Shown piece by piece: positions 42,928 to 52,187 of a stretch of 64,000 nt of DNA. Numbering within the stretch: position 1 is the first letter of the stretch; each line of letters begins with the position of its first letter. A program made the position numbers and the translations under genes. This DNA is from Zavarzinella sp. (GTDB taxonomy: Bacteria > Planctomycetota > Planctomycetia > Gemmatales > Gemmataceae). The notes below the pieces were generated by a model. It saw nothing but the letters and a program-made list of their open reading frames with translations. It did not search any database and had not been told where the DNA came from. The stretch lies in NCBI GenBank assembly GCA_041399155.1, contig JAWKTI010000004.1, positions 1 through 64,000 of the forward strand, in the 5' to 3' direction.

Positions 42928-44112
42928 TTACTGAGCGGTTGCGATTTGAATTGCCAGGTCGCAACCTTTCAGAAACAGTGGCAGATCCACCCACTCTTTA
43001 ATGGTGTGGATATCGTTCTGACCCGCACCAAAAGTAATCGTGGGCAGGCCGTGCTTCACAATCCAGTTGGCATCCAGCCCACCGTTCGTGGTGCGGCAAA
43101 CTGCCGTCATCCCCATCGCTTCAATGGCAGCTTTGGCCCGCAGCACCACGGGGGCATCGTCTTTCAAACGGAATGGATGATAATCGGTGCGGGAGGTGAA
43201 CTTCACTTTCCCGGTTTTGCCCGTATCATCGGTGACAATTTTGCAGGCACGTTCGAATGCACTTTTGTATGCAGCGGTAATTTCGCGGAAGAATTTGCTG
43301 TCGTGGCTGCGGCATTCGCCAGTAATGTGTACTTGGTCGGTGACCACATTGGTGGCATTGCCAGCGGATTGCCCTGCGGGATTACCAAAACTGCCCACGT
43401 TGCTGGTGCCTGACCTGCCATTTTTTTCCACTTTGCCAAACCAGCCACCGGAATAAATTTCGGCCAGTGCCAGCGAAGCAATCACGGTAGCAGAGATCCC
43501 TTTTTCAGGATAGACCCCAGCGTGGGACGCCTTGCCCGTGATACTGACTTCCCAACGATCTGCTCCAACCGCACCCACGGTGATTTCATTGGGATCTCGA
43601 CCATCGACATTAAAGCCCATGACAGGCCCGCCCAGCGATTTCGGATCGAGAAAACGCGCACCGAACAAGCCAGATTCTTCACGCACAGTGAACAACAGCG
43701 TGATGGGTGGGTGGGGTAATTTATGTTGCAAAAGAGTCCGCACCAGATTAATGAGAACCGCACAACCGGTACGATTATCCCCACCCAGGGCGGTGGTGCC
43801 TTCAGGAACAATTTTGTTACCTTTACGCACTGGGACTGCACCCGCACAGAGTGGGACGGTATCCATATGAGTCATGAACAGGATACGATCGGCTGCAATG
43901 GTGCCGGGCAGTGTGACAATCAAGTTGCCTGTCTGCGTAGGTAGAGGGATGCGGGTATTCGCATCATCATACTGGATCTGTTTGCTGGTAACACCAGCCG
44001 CTTTCAATTCACCTACAATCGCCTGAGCAATTTTCTTTTCCTGTCCGGTGACACCTTCCACGGCCAGTAATTTCATCAGCAGATCGATCGCACCCGTTGC
44101 TTCTGTCTTCAT
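42928..44112 (-). CDS. M20 family metallopeptidase, tripeptidase-like
   Basis: 394 residues from ATG 44112. Two-zinc M20 ligands: THMDTVP (first His and Asp), GGDNRTGCAV (bridging Asp), TVREESGLFG (catalytic Glu pair), VDGRDP, and a C-terminal His in DIHTIKEW. A dimerisation (lid) domain lies in the middle (SITGKASHAGVYPEKG). It resembles PepT/PepT-like cytoplasmic peptidases that release N-terminal residues from short peptides. No signal peptide. It stands alone between the DUF1559 unit and lnt. Confidence 0.9.
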   Translation of the reverse strand: MKTEATGAIDLLMKLLAVEGVTGQEKKIAQAIVGELKAAGVTSKQIQYDDANTRIPLPTQTGNLIVTLPGTIAADRILFMTHMDTVPLCAGAVPVRKGNKIVPEGTTALGGDNRTGCAVLINLVRTLLQHKLPHPPITLLFTVREESGLFGARFLDPKSLGGPVMGFNVDGRDPNEITVGAVGADRWEVSITGKASHAGVYPEKGISATVIASLALAEIYSGGWFGKVEKNGRSGTSNVGSFGNPAGQSAGNATNVVTDQVHITGECRSHDSKFFREITAAYKSAFERACKIVTDDTGKTGKVKFTSRTDYHPFRLKDDAPVVLRAKAAIEAMGMTAVCRTTNGGLDANWIVKHGLPTITFGAGQNDIHTIKEWVDLPLFLKGCDLAIQIATAQ

Positions 44113-44206
44113 CTTTTCTTCCTAATTGAATACCTTTATCTTGGTATATGACTTGTCGGATTTCCAAGAGCAACAACGGTTATGACTGAATAGTCAAAAG
44201 AAATGG

Positions 44207-45874
44207 TTACTTGACTGCACAATGACTGCGCTGCTGAAAGAGAATACCCCAGAGAGTGTAGAGAATAACAAGAAAGCTGAAGGCGGGGACCCAATCGCCC
44301 AGAGTGTGGTAGAAGCTGGTTCGATTGTCGATTGGTACATCGCCCGTGACCACAGAGGCAATTTTTTTCGACTTCGATAACGTGGGTCCTGGAAGTGCCG
44401 TCAGGCGTCCATCGCTATCGATGATGCCGCTGATCCCCATATTGACAGCACGCACCACTGCTCGCCGGTTCTCTATCGCGCGAAACCGCGTAATCGCGTG
44501 GTGCTGCTCATGTTCTGCCGTTCCCTTGAACCAGCCATCATTGGAAATACTCACAAAGTAATCCACATTTCGCCCACCACGAAAGTAGCCACGAGCAATC
44601 GCCGGGTCGGTATTTTCATAGCAGATCAGGCAGCCAAATGTGGCTTTGGGGCCTGGAAATACCGTGTAACTCGTCCCAGGACGACAGCTATAGTCGTGGT
44701 CGTAAGGCGTGAACATTTTCATCCAGGGGAAAGTCTTGCGAAAAGGCACATATTCCCCAAACGGCACGAGATGGATTTTGTCGAACTTGCCTGCAAATTT
44801 TCCGTCTTTATTAATCAGCACCGCCGAGTTGTATTTCCAGGTAGTTTCCTCGTTTTCGTATTCAATCGCATTCATTCCAAATAACACATTTGTTCGCCAG
44901 CGTTGCTGGGTCAGCTTGCCTAACTGGTCATTGTCCTTAAAGCCCATGGTGATCTCGGTGGGCAGGTTGCTTGGCTCGGCAGTGGGGGCCAGCGTGGTCC
45001 AGTTCATCGGGAGTGCGGTTTCCGGCCAGACAATCAGATCGGGTTGACTGGCAGCAGCTCGGTCGGCCAGTTCAAACATATGCTGCATGACATTATCGTT
45101 CTGCGTCATTTTGATGTCCTGGCTCAGGTTGCTTTGCAGCATTGCCACTTTGGGCCCCAGTGGCAATGGCTCGTGGTTCAGACGCACCACGCCGTAACCA
45201 AGAAAACCGAGAAACAGGACGGCAGTGGCTGCCACCCAGCCCCGGTGGTAATTGGGCTGCTGAGGTGGGGCAAACAACAACCTTCCAGCCATTTTTCGCA
45301 ACAGATTTAGCAGAGTCAGATTGCAGAGTACGACCAGCCAGGAGATCAGTGGCACGCCACCAATATCTGCTGCCTGGATGAACGTTAAAAAACTGTGTTG
45401 CGTATGACCTGCCAGATACCAGCCGATTCCTACCGCCTGATAGCCATTGAGTTCCTGAAGCCACAGAAACCCAGTTGGTGCGTGGGTGCGGAAGTATTCC
45501 CACAGTACCCACGCGGCGGGAATGGCAACATAGTGGTTGATTTCCCGTCGCACCAGCCAGCGTGCGGTGGCCAGCCAGAAAACCAGGCAAACGGAGCCGT
45601 AGAGGGCGATACCGATCCAGGCACCGTACATCGCCGGGTGAGCAACACGAATCCACTGTCCTAACGGCAGATAGGCGGCAAGCCCACCCACAAACATCGC
45701 AAAATACAATCGGCGGGGCCGCACCGTGGCATCAACAAGCGAGAGCCACGGAACCAGGGCAATAAACGCCAGCGGTCCCAGATTCAATGGAAAGTAGCAG
45801 CAGTACCAGAGAGCACCCCCCAGAATGGCGGGAAGGTAAACACGTTGACGTGGGGCGGGAACTGTTTCGCTCAT
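44207..45874 (-). CDS. lnt: Apolipoprotein N-acyltransferase
   Basis: 555 residues. About six N-terminal transmembrane helices, then a nitrilase-type domain with the catalytic triad Glu (LIVWPETALP), Lys (GKFDKIHLVPFGEYVPF) and Cys (FGCLICYENTDP), and a C-terminal helix (FSFLVILYTLWGILF). It adds the third acyl chain to lipoproteins in the inner membrane. The conserved YFVSISNDGWF segment confirms the family. The gene is divergent from the S46 peptidase gene with about 180 bases between the starts. Confidence 0.93.
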   Translation of the reverse strand: MSETVPAPRQRVYLPAILGGALWYCCYFPLNLGPLAFIALVPWLSLVDATVRPRRLYFAMFVGGLAAYLPLGQWIRVAHPAMYGAWIGIALYGSVCLVFWLATARWLVRREINHYVAIPAAWVLWEYFRTHAPTGFLWLQELNGYQAVGIGWYLAGHTQHSFLTFIQAADIGGVPLISWLVVLCNLTLLNLLRKMAGRLLFAPPQQPNYHRGWVAATAVLFLGFLGYGVVRLNHEPLPLGPKVAMLQSNLSQDIKMTQNDNVMQHMFELADRAAASQPDLIVWPETALPMNWTTLAPTAEPSNLPTEITMGFKDNDQLGKLTQQRWRTNVLFGMNAIEYENEETTWKYNSAVLINKDGKFAGKFDKIHLVPFGEYVPFRKTFPWMKMFTPYDHDYSCRPGTSYTVFPGPKATFGCLICYENTDPAIARGYFRGGRNVDYFVSISNDGWFKGTAEHEQHHAITRFRAIENRRAVVRAVNMGISGIIDSDGRLTALPGPTLSKSKKIASVVTGDVPIDNRTSFYHTLGDWVPAFSFLVILYTLWGILFQQRSHCAVK

Positions 45875-46051
45875 GATCCATCCTGGAGTCGCAAATCAAT
45901 GTCAGTTGCAGCAATTTTATGAATTTTTTCGCAAAATTTTTGCGGATTGGATGAAGATTTCTGGTTCTGCAAATGGGGTAAGTCCATCGCCCGCACCCCA
46001 CGTGGGCACTATAACTTAGGAACAGGAACCTGCAACTGGAGGAATTTCCCA

Positions 46052-48127
46052 ATGACAAAACGCTGGTTGGTTTTCATGTTTGTGTGGGGAGCAATGATGA
46101 GTAACTCCTCATTATTTGGCGATGAAGGGATGTGGTTGTTCAACAATCCACCCAAGGAATATCTGAAGAAAAAATACGGCTTTGAACCCACCGATGCCTG
46201 GTTGGACCACCTGCGGTTATCTTCCGTGCGGTTCAATTCTGGTGGCTCCGGATCGTTCGTTTCGGGTAATGGTCTGATTATGACCAACCACCACGTGGGT
46301 GCAGATGATCTGCAAAAATTGTCCACCAAAGAAAACGATATTTTAAAGAACGGCTTTTACGCCAAAACCGCCGCAGAAGAACTCTCCTGCAAAGGCCTGG
46401 AACTGAACGTTCTCCTGAGCATCAAAGATGTTACGGAACAGGTGAAGGGGGCTGTCAAACCCGGCATGAGTGGGGAAGAGGCATTTCTGGCCCGCAGAAA
46501 AATGATCACTTCGCTGGAACAGGGTGCAGCGAATCCTGATCAGAAATTGCGGGCAGACGTGATTACACTGTACAACGGCGGTGCCTACCACCTGTACCAG
46601 TTCAAACAATACACCGATGTGCGTCTGGTCTTTGCTCCAGAACAGCAAATTGCGTTCTTCGGTGGGGACCCGGACAACTTTGAATACCCTCGCTATGACC
46701 TGGATATGTGTTTCTTCCGTGCGTACGAAAATGGTCAACCTGCCAAAGTCGAGCACTTCCTGAAATGGAGTGCGAACGGCAGCACTGATGGTGAACTGGT
46801 ATTTGTTTCCGGACACCCAGGCCGCACCAGCCGCCAGAACACGGTTGCAGAACTGGAATATCTGCGTGATACTTCCTTCCCCGCGCTGATGGATCGCTTG
46901 CACCGCCTGGAAGTAACCTATTCTGTGTGGGCAGAACGAAATGAAGAAAACCGTCGCCGCGTGAAAGATGATCTTTTCGGAGTGCAGAATAGCCGCAAAG
47001 CACGTAACGGTGGGCTTGCTGGGTTGCTCGATCCGGAATTGATGGGCCGTAAAGTGGCAGCCGAAAAACGCTTGCTGGAATTTATTGCCAAGTCGGACAT
47101 GAAAGAAGCCGCTGCTGCTTTTGAAACGATTGCCGCCTGTCAGAAAAAGCTGGCAGCAATGGCCACCGATATCAACATGTATGAAGGTGGGGTGGGCTTT
47201 ACCTGCGGCACCTTTGGGATCGCCCGCACGTTGTACCGTGCCAGTGTGGAACTGCCCAAGCCATCTTCGGATCGGCTGCCGGAATTCAGCGAAGCCCGCC
47301 TGGGTTCACTGAAGTTTGGTTTGTTCTCTGATGAACCGATTTATGAAGATCTGGAAATTCTGAAACTGACCAATTCGTTGACAACCTTAGCCAATACCTA
47401 TGGCGGAAATGATGAGATGGTGCAGAAGGTACTTGCAGGGAAATCTCCCAAGCAACGTGCTTTTGAGCTGATCAGTCAGTCGAAAGTACGCGATGTGGCC
47501 GTGCGAAAACAACTCTTCGAAGGTGGGGCAAAAGCGATTGCCGAAGCGAAAGACCCCATGATCGAACTGGTGGCTATGATTGATGCCAAAGCACTGAGCC
47601 TCCGGAAAAAATACGAAAACGAAATCCAGGAACCAAAAAGCCAGGCAGCCAGTGCGATTGCCAAAGCTCGCTTTGAGCTGGATGGCACCAGCACCTATCC
47701 CGATGCCACCTTCACTTTACGGTTGGCATTTGGCACGGTAAAAGGTTATCAGGAAAATGGAAAAACAGTAGAACCTTTCACCAATCTGGGTGGTCTTTAC
47801 GAACATTCCAAAGAACATGGCGGTCTCCCACCGTTTGATATTCCTCAACGCTGGCTGGACAAAAAAGACAAAATCAACCTGAAGGTGCCATACAATTTTG
47901 TCAGCACTTGCGATATTATCGGTGGGAACTCGGGCAGCCCGGTCGTCAACAAAAATGGCGAAGTGGTGGGGCTGATTTTCGACGGCAACATCCAGTCGCT
48001 GGTGCTTGATTTCATCTTCGATGATAAAGAAGCCCGCGCGGTCAGCGTGGATTCGCGTGCGATTATTGAAGCACTGACCAGTGTTTATGAAGCCAGTGAT
48101 CTGGTGAAAGAACTAACGGGCAAGTAA
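46052..48127 (+). CDS. S46 family dipeptidyl-peptidase
   Basis: 691 residues from ATG 46052, with GGAGG about ten bases upstream; an in-frame ATG at 45947 would put the signal peptide inside the protein. The signal peptide (RWLVFMFVWGAMMSNSSLFG) is followed by EGMWLFNNPP, the S46 N-terminal hallmark. Catalytic residues: His in MTNHHVGADD, Asp in the DNFEYPRYDLD region and Ser in IGGNSGSPVVN. S46 enzymes (DPP7/DPP11) remove dipeptides from peptide N-termini in the periplasm. A CCCACGTGGG palindrome lies upstream at 45997-46006. Confidence 0.93.
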   Translation: MTKRWLVFMFVWGAMMSNSSLFGDEGMWLFNNPPKEYLKKKYGFEPTDAWLDHLRLSSVRFNSGGSGSFVSGNGLIMTNHHVGADDLQKLSTKENDILKNGFYAKTAAEELSCKGLELNVLLSIKDVTEQVKGAVKPGMSGEEAFLARRKMITSLEQGAANPDQKLRADVITLYNGGAYHLYQFKQYTDVRLVFAPEQQIAFFGGDPDNFEYPRYDLDMCFFRAYENGQPAKVEHFLKWSANGSTDGELVFVSGHPGRTSRQNTVAELEYLRDTSFPALMDRLHRLEVTYSVWAERNEENRRRVKDDLFGVQNSRKARNGGLAGLLDPELMGRKVAAEKRLLEFIAKSDMKEAAAAFETIAACQKKLAAMATDINMYEGGVGFTCGTFGIARTLYRASVELPKPSSDRLPEFSEARLGSLKFGLFSDEPIYEDLEILKLTNSLTTLANTYGGNDEMVQKVLAGKSPKQRAFELISQSKVRDVAVRKQLFEGGAKAIAEAKDPMIELVAMIDAKALSLRKKYENEIQEPKSQAASAIAKARFELDGTSTYPDATFTLRLAFGTVKGYQENGKTVEPFTNLGGLYEHSKEHGGLPPFDIPQRWLDKKDKINLKVPYNFVSTCDIIGGNSGSPVVNKNGEVVGLIFDGNIQSLVLDFIFDDKEARAVSVDSRAIIEALTSVYEASDLVKELTGK

Positions 48128-48177
48128 CCCTTCCACCATCCATGGAGCGGTTTCGCCCACTTGAAGGAGTGGTTTCC

Positions 48178-48933
48178 ATGGATCTGTCCCAATTTCAACA
48201 GGCAGTAGAACTGCTGCGTTCTGCCCAACATATTTCTGTTTTAACAGGTGCGGGTGTTTCCGCCGAAAGTGGCATCCCCACCTTTCGTGCCAGTGATGGC
48301 CTGTGGGAAGGGCATGCCATTGAGGAAGTGGCGACCCCACAGGGTTATCGTCGCAATCCCCAGCTCGTGTGGGATTTTTACCACGCACGCCGGGAGAAAG
48401 CGGCCCAGGTACAACCCAATCCCGGGCACGTGGCGCTGGCCGCACTGGAACAACGCTGGGCAGGTCGATTTGATTTGATTACACAGAATGTGGATGGACT
48501 GCACCAGCGTGCTGGCAATCTGCGTGTACACGAACTGCATGGCAGCCTTTGGCGAAGTCGATGCACGGAATGTGGAGATATTGCTGCAATTCCTGCAGAT
48601 TTCCCTCGCACTCCCACCTGCAAGCTCTGTGGAGGGGCGTTGCGACCAGATATCGTCTGGTTTGGTGAAATGCTGCCTGGTGATGTCTTTCGCGATGCAG
48701 AATTCGCTGCCGTCGAGTGCGACCTGATGCTGGTTGTGGGAACCAGTGCCGTCGTCTATCCTGCTGCCGGGCTGATCCCACTGGCAAAGACTTCTTCACG
48801 TGCTAACAATGTAGTGGCAGCACAAGTAATTGAAATCAACATCAGCCCATCCTCCGCATCAGATCATGTGGATGTGGGGCTATATGGCCCCAGTGGTGAA
48901 ATCCTGCCACAACTACTGGCCACACTGGATTAA
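48178..48933 (+). CDS. NAD-dependent protein deacylase, sirtuin
   Basis: 251 residues from ATG 48178, preceded by GAAGGAG. Sirtuin motifs in order: GAGVSAESGIPTFRASDGLW, TQNVDGLHQRAG, catalytic His in VHELHG, two zinc-binding pairs (CTECG and CKLCGG), RPDIVWFGEMLP, and VGTSAVVYPAAG. It removes acetyl or other acyl groups from lysines with NAD+. The S46 peptidase stop is 50 bases upstream on the same strand. Its 3' end overlaps the convergent amidohydrolase gene by four bases. Confidence 0.95.
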   Translation: MDLSQFQQAVELLRSAQHISVLTGAGVSAESGIPTFRASDGLWEGHAIEEVATPQGYRRNPQLVWDFYHARREKAAQVQPNPGHVALAALEQRWAGRFDLITQNVDGLHQRAGNLRVHELHGSLWRSRCTECGDIAAIPADFPRTPTCKLCGGALRPDIVWFGEMLPGDVFRDAEFAAVECDLMLVVGTSAVVYPAAGLIPLAKTSSRANNVVAAQVIEINISPSSASDHVDVGLYGPSGEILPQLLATLD

Positions 48934-49883
48934 ACGTAGAAAAACACCCTGTTGGCGGTGCGGTAAAGAAGGTCTTGTTTGTCCGTGGCAGTTAAAAATG
49001 GCAATCCCGTCTGGATCAGCTCCGTTGATGCTTTGTAGGTGTTATCATCATTGATCTGGTATGGTGCGTCGCTGGCCCACATCAGCCGTCGGCTGCCAAA
49101 TGCCTTTAACACGGCCTGGATTAAATCTGCTAATTCGGAGTGAGGCGACTTCTTATTCCCAAGAGCGTAAAACGCACTAACCTTGACATGCACCTTGGGA
49201 TATTTTGCCAAGTCGCACAACGCCTTGATATCTGCTTCGCGAATAGTGCCATCAATTCCGACACGTGCCAGGTGATCGATCACTACCTTGGTTTGGGGAT
49301 ATTTTTCACACATCTTTGCCACAGTGGGCAGATGTTCGGGGTTGATCAGCAGACAAATCGACTGTTGAGTGTCTACCGCACACTCCCACATGGAGGCCAT
49401 CCCTTTGCCTTCCAGCCAGTCATCTTTCCGTGTGGGCGTGGGGCGAACTCGAAAGCCAGTAACATGTTTCTTCAACAATTGTTTCATCTGTTCTGCGGGC
49501 TTGTCGCTGGTGTCATCCACCATGCCCACTACGCGGAATTGTTCGGGAAAAGCTACAGCCGAATCGGTCAGATAGCTGTTGTCCCAGCCATGAAATGGGT
49601 GATGTTGAATCAACACCACCTTCTTTATTCCGTGATCTTTCATCACCTGTTGCAGTTCTTCGCGGGAAAAACTTGCAGGCTTTAAATCCTTCAGCGTGTT
49701 ACCATTTGCCAGCGGGTATTTCTTAATATCCGTGGTCCAGATATGGCTGTGGGCATCAATCACTGGCCCACGATAACGCGAAACTTTTTGTGCAGTTGCA
49801 ACTTGCGTCAGCAATCCTGTTCCTGCAACCACCTGCATGCTGGTGGACAACATCTGACGACGATTAAAACCTGGAGAGTTCAT
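48930..49883 (-). CDS. Exported amidohydrolase-family protein
   Basis: 317 residues from ATG 49883. A Tat signal (FNRRQMLSTSMQVVAGTG) precedes the TIM-barrel amidohydrolase 2 domain with IDAHSHIWTTD (two metal His residues), VLIQHHPFHGWD, KVVIDHLARVGID and LMWASDAPYQ (catalytic Asp). The substrate is unknown; lactone or decarboxylation substrates are typical of this family. It begins 16 bases after uvrB, so the two are probably co-transcribed although no functional link is evident. Confidence 0.85.
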   Translation of the reverse strand: MNSPGFNRRQMLSTSMQVVAGTGLLTQVATAQKVSRYRGPVIDAHSHIWTTDIKKYPLANGNTLKDLKPASFSREELQQVMKDHGIKKVVLIQHHPFHGWDNSYLTDSAVAFPEQFRVVGMVDDTSDKPAEQMKQLLKKHVTGFRVRPTPTRKDDWLEGKGMASMWECAVDTQQSICLLINPEHLPTVAKMCEKYPQTKVVIDHLARVGIDGTIREADIKALCDLAKYPKVHVKVSAFYALGNKKSPHSELADLIQAVLKAFGSRRLMWASDAPYQINDDNTYKASTELIQTGLPFLTATDKQDLLYRTANRVFFYV

Positions 49884-49899
49884 TGTTGCGATCCCATCG

Positions 49900-51921
49900 T
49901 TAAGGTTGTTTTCTCTTTTTTCCACGGAATTTCTTTTTCTGTGGGGATGCCACTGGCTCCCCTTTTAGTTTAGATATCTGATCTCGAAGCTGGGCAGCAC
50001 GTTCGAAGTTCAGCTGCTCGGCTGCCGTCAACATTTCCTGATGCAGTTCTTCCAGATATTCTTCCGTAACATAGTTGGTTGCCTCTTTACCAGCCACTTC
50101 CTGTACTGCCTGGTGGGCAGCAATTTCATCCTCAATTACATTCCGAATCGCAGTCTTCACACTGACGGGCGTAATTCCATGTTCTTTGTTGTACTGTAAT
50201 TGCAACTCACGCCGACGATTCGTTTCGGAAATGGCTCGGTTCATCGAGTTAGTCATCGTATCCGCATAGAGAATCACTTCCGCATTCACGTGGCGTGCGG
50301 CACGACCAATAGTCTGGATCAGTGATGTTTCACTTCGGAGAAAACCTTCCTTGTCCGCATCCATAATTGCCACCAGGGACACTTCCGGCAGGTCAAGTCC
50401 TTCCCGTAACAGGTTCACACCGATCAGCACATCAAAAACACCTTCCCGTAATTCTCTTAGAATCTGAATCCGTTCAATTGCATCCAGTTCCGAGTGCAGC
50501 CATTTGCACCGCAGATTCACATCGCGAAAATAGTTCGTGAGATCTTCAGCCATCCGTTTGGTCAATGTGGTGACCAGCACCCGCTCGTCACGCTCGGCAC
50601 GTTTGCGGATTTCATCCAGTAAATCACCCACCTGACCTCGGGCAGGCTTCAAGTGGATCACCGGATCGACCAGCCCTGTGGGGCGAATGACCTGCTCAAC
50701 CACTTCCCCACCGCACCGATCCAGCTCAATTGCTCCCGGTGTGGCAGAAAGAAACAGTGCCTGCTTGATCCGTTTTTCAAATTCTTCGAACTTTAAAGGT
50801 CGATTGTCCATCGCACTTGGCAGGCGAAATCCATGTTCCACCAGCGTTTGCTTGCGGGAAGCATCACCCGCCTGCATCCCACGGATCTGTGGTAATGTGG
50901 CGTGGGATTCATCCACGATCAACAGAAAATCTTCCGGAAAAAAGTCGAGCAGCGTGTAGGGTGGTTCGCCAGGATTTTTGCCACTGAACCAGCGGGCATA
51001 ATTTTCTACTCCGGAACAATATCCCACTTCCCGCAACATATCCAGATCGTAATTAGTGCGTGCTTTCAACCGTTCCGCTTCCAGCAATTTACCTTCCGTT
51101 TTGTATTGCTGCAGGCGTTGTTCCAGTTCCTTTTCAATTCCTTCAACCGCAATTCGTGTGCGTTCATCCGGCGTTACGAAGTGCTTGGCGGGATAAATAA
51201 ACATCTCATCCAGTTGTTCCAGAACATTGCCAGTCAATGGTTCGATAATCGAAAGCTGATCAACTTCATCGCCGAACAGTTCGATCCGCATCGCCTGCTC
51301 TTCAGACGTAGGCCAAACTTCGATCGTATCGCCCCGCACACGAAACTTCCCACGTTCGAAAGCAATATCATTGCGCTGGTACTGCACATCCACCAGTTTC
51401 AGCAACAGTTGCTCTCGTTCAATCGTCTCGCCACGTTTCAGTTGCACCATCATCCGTTTGTAATCGGATGGAGAACCCAAACCGTAAATGCAGGATACGC
51501 TGGCCACCACAATCACATCTTCACGACTGACCAGCCGACACGTGGCAGCCAGACGCAGACGGTCGATATTTTCATTGACGGACGAATCTTTTTCGATGTA
51601 AATGTCCCGCTGTGGGATGTATGCTTCCGGCTGGTAGTAGTCGTAATAGCTAATGAAAAAACAGACTGCATTGTTGGGAAAGAAACTTTTGAATTCTTTG
51701 TACAACTGAGCAGCCAGCGTTTTATTGTGGGCCATCACCAGGGTGGGCTTGTTCAGTTCAGCAATCACACGTGCTGCCGTGTGGGTTTTCCCAGTACCTG
51801 TCGCACCCATCAGCGTCTGATAACGTTTACCCGCCTGAAATCCTTCCATGATTTCGGCAATCGCTTTCGGCTGATCACCCGCCGGGGGCCAATCGCTGTG
51901 GATTTCAAATTTCCTGGTCAT
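49900..51921 (-). CDS. uvrB: Excinuclease ABC subunit B
   Basis: 673 residues. Damage-verifying helicase of nucleotide excision repair. Walker A GATGTGKT at residues 39-46, the hairpin region YYDYYQPEAYIPQRDIYIEK, helicase motifs VDESHATLPQIRGM, LFLSATPG, GVNLLREGLDLPEVSLVAI and QTIGRAARHVN, and the C-terminal UVR motif (LHQEMLTAAEQLNFERAAQL) that contacts UvrC. Ending in a basic tail (KKKFRGKKRKQP). The length is usual for the family. Confidence 0.98.
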   Translation of the reverse strand: MTRKFEIHSDWPPAGDQPKAIAEIMEGFQAGKRYQTLMGATGTGKTHTAARVIAELNKPTLVMAHNKTLAAQLYKEFKSFFPNNAVCFFISYYDYYQPEAYIPQRDIYIEKDSSVNENIDRLRLAATCRLVSREDVIVVASVSCIYGLGSPSDYKRMMVQLKRGETIEREQLLLKLVDVQYQRNDIAFERGKFRVRGDTIEVWPTSEEQAMRIELFGDEVDQLSIIEPLTGNVLEQLDEMFIYPAKHFVTPDERTRIAVEGIEKELEQRLQQYKTEGKLLEAERLKARTNYDLDMLREVGYCSGVENYARWFSGKNPGEPPYTLLDFFPEDFLLIVDESHATLPQIRGMQAGDASRKQTLVEHGFRLPSAMDNRPLKFEEFEKRIKQALFLSATPGAIELDRCGGEVVEQVIRPTGLVDPVIHLKPARGQVGDLLDEIRKRAERDERVLVTTLTKRMAEDLTNYFRDVNLRCKWLHSELDAIERIQILRELREGVFDVLIGVNLLREGLDLPEVSLVAIMDADKEGFLRSETSLIQTIGRAARHVNAEVILYADTMTNSMNRAISETNRRRELQLQYNKEHGITPVSVKTAIRNVIEDEIAAHQAVQEVAGKEATNYVTEEYLEELHQEMLTAAEQLNFERAAQLRDQISKLKGEPVASPQKKKFRGKKRKQP

Positions 51922-52187
51922 ATCTCTTCCTCAGTTCACCCACTATTTTACCGGCGCAGACGATGTGGGGCGATGTCGGTTGTAAATTTATCCCACCCAT
52001 GCCAGAACCCAACTTAGCATGGAATTATTTACACATATATAATATAGCCACGAGAAGTATGAAATTGGCAATTTTTTTGAAATTCTGGTAAGAAACCGTT
52101 TGATCAGATTGACGCAACTATCGGTGAAATAAATAGTTGCGTTGACAGAAACTTTTTTGTGAATTTTTCCAAATTAGCGATCAGCTA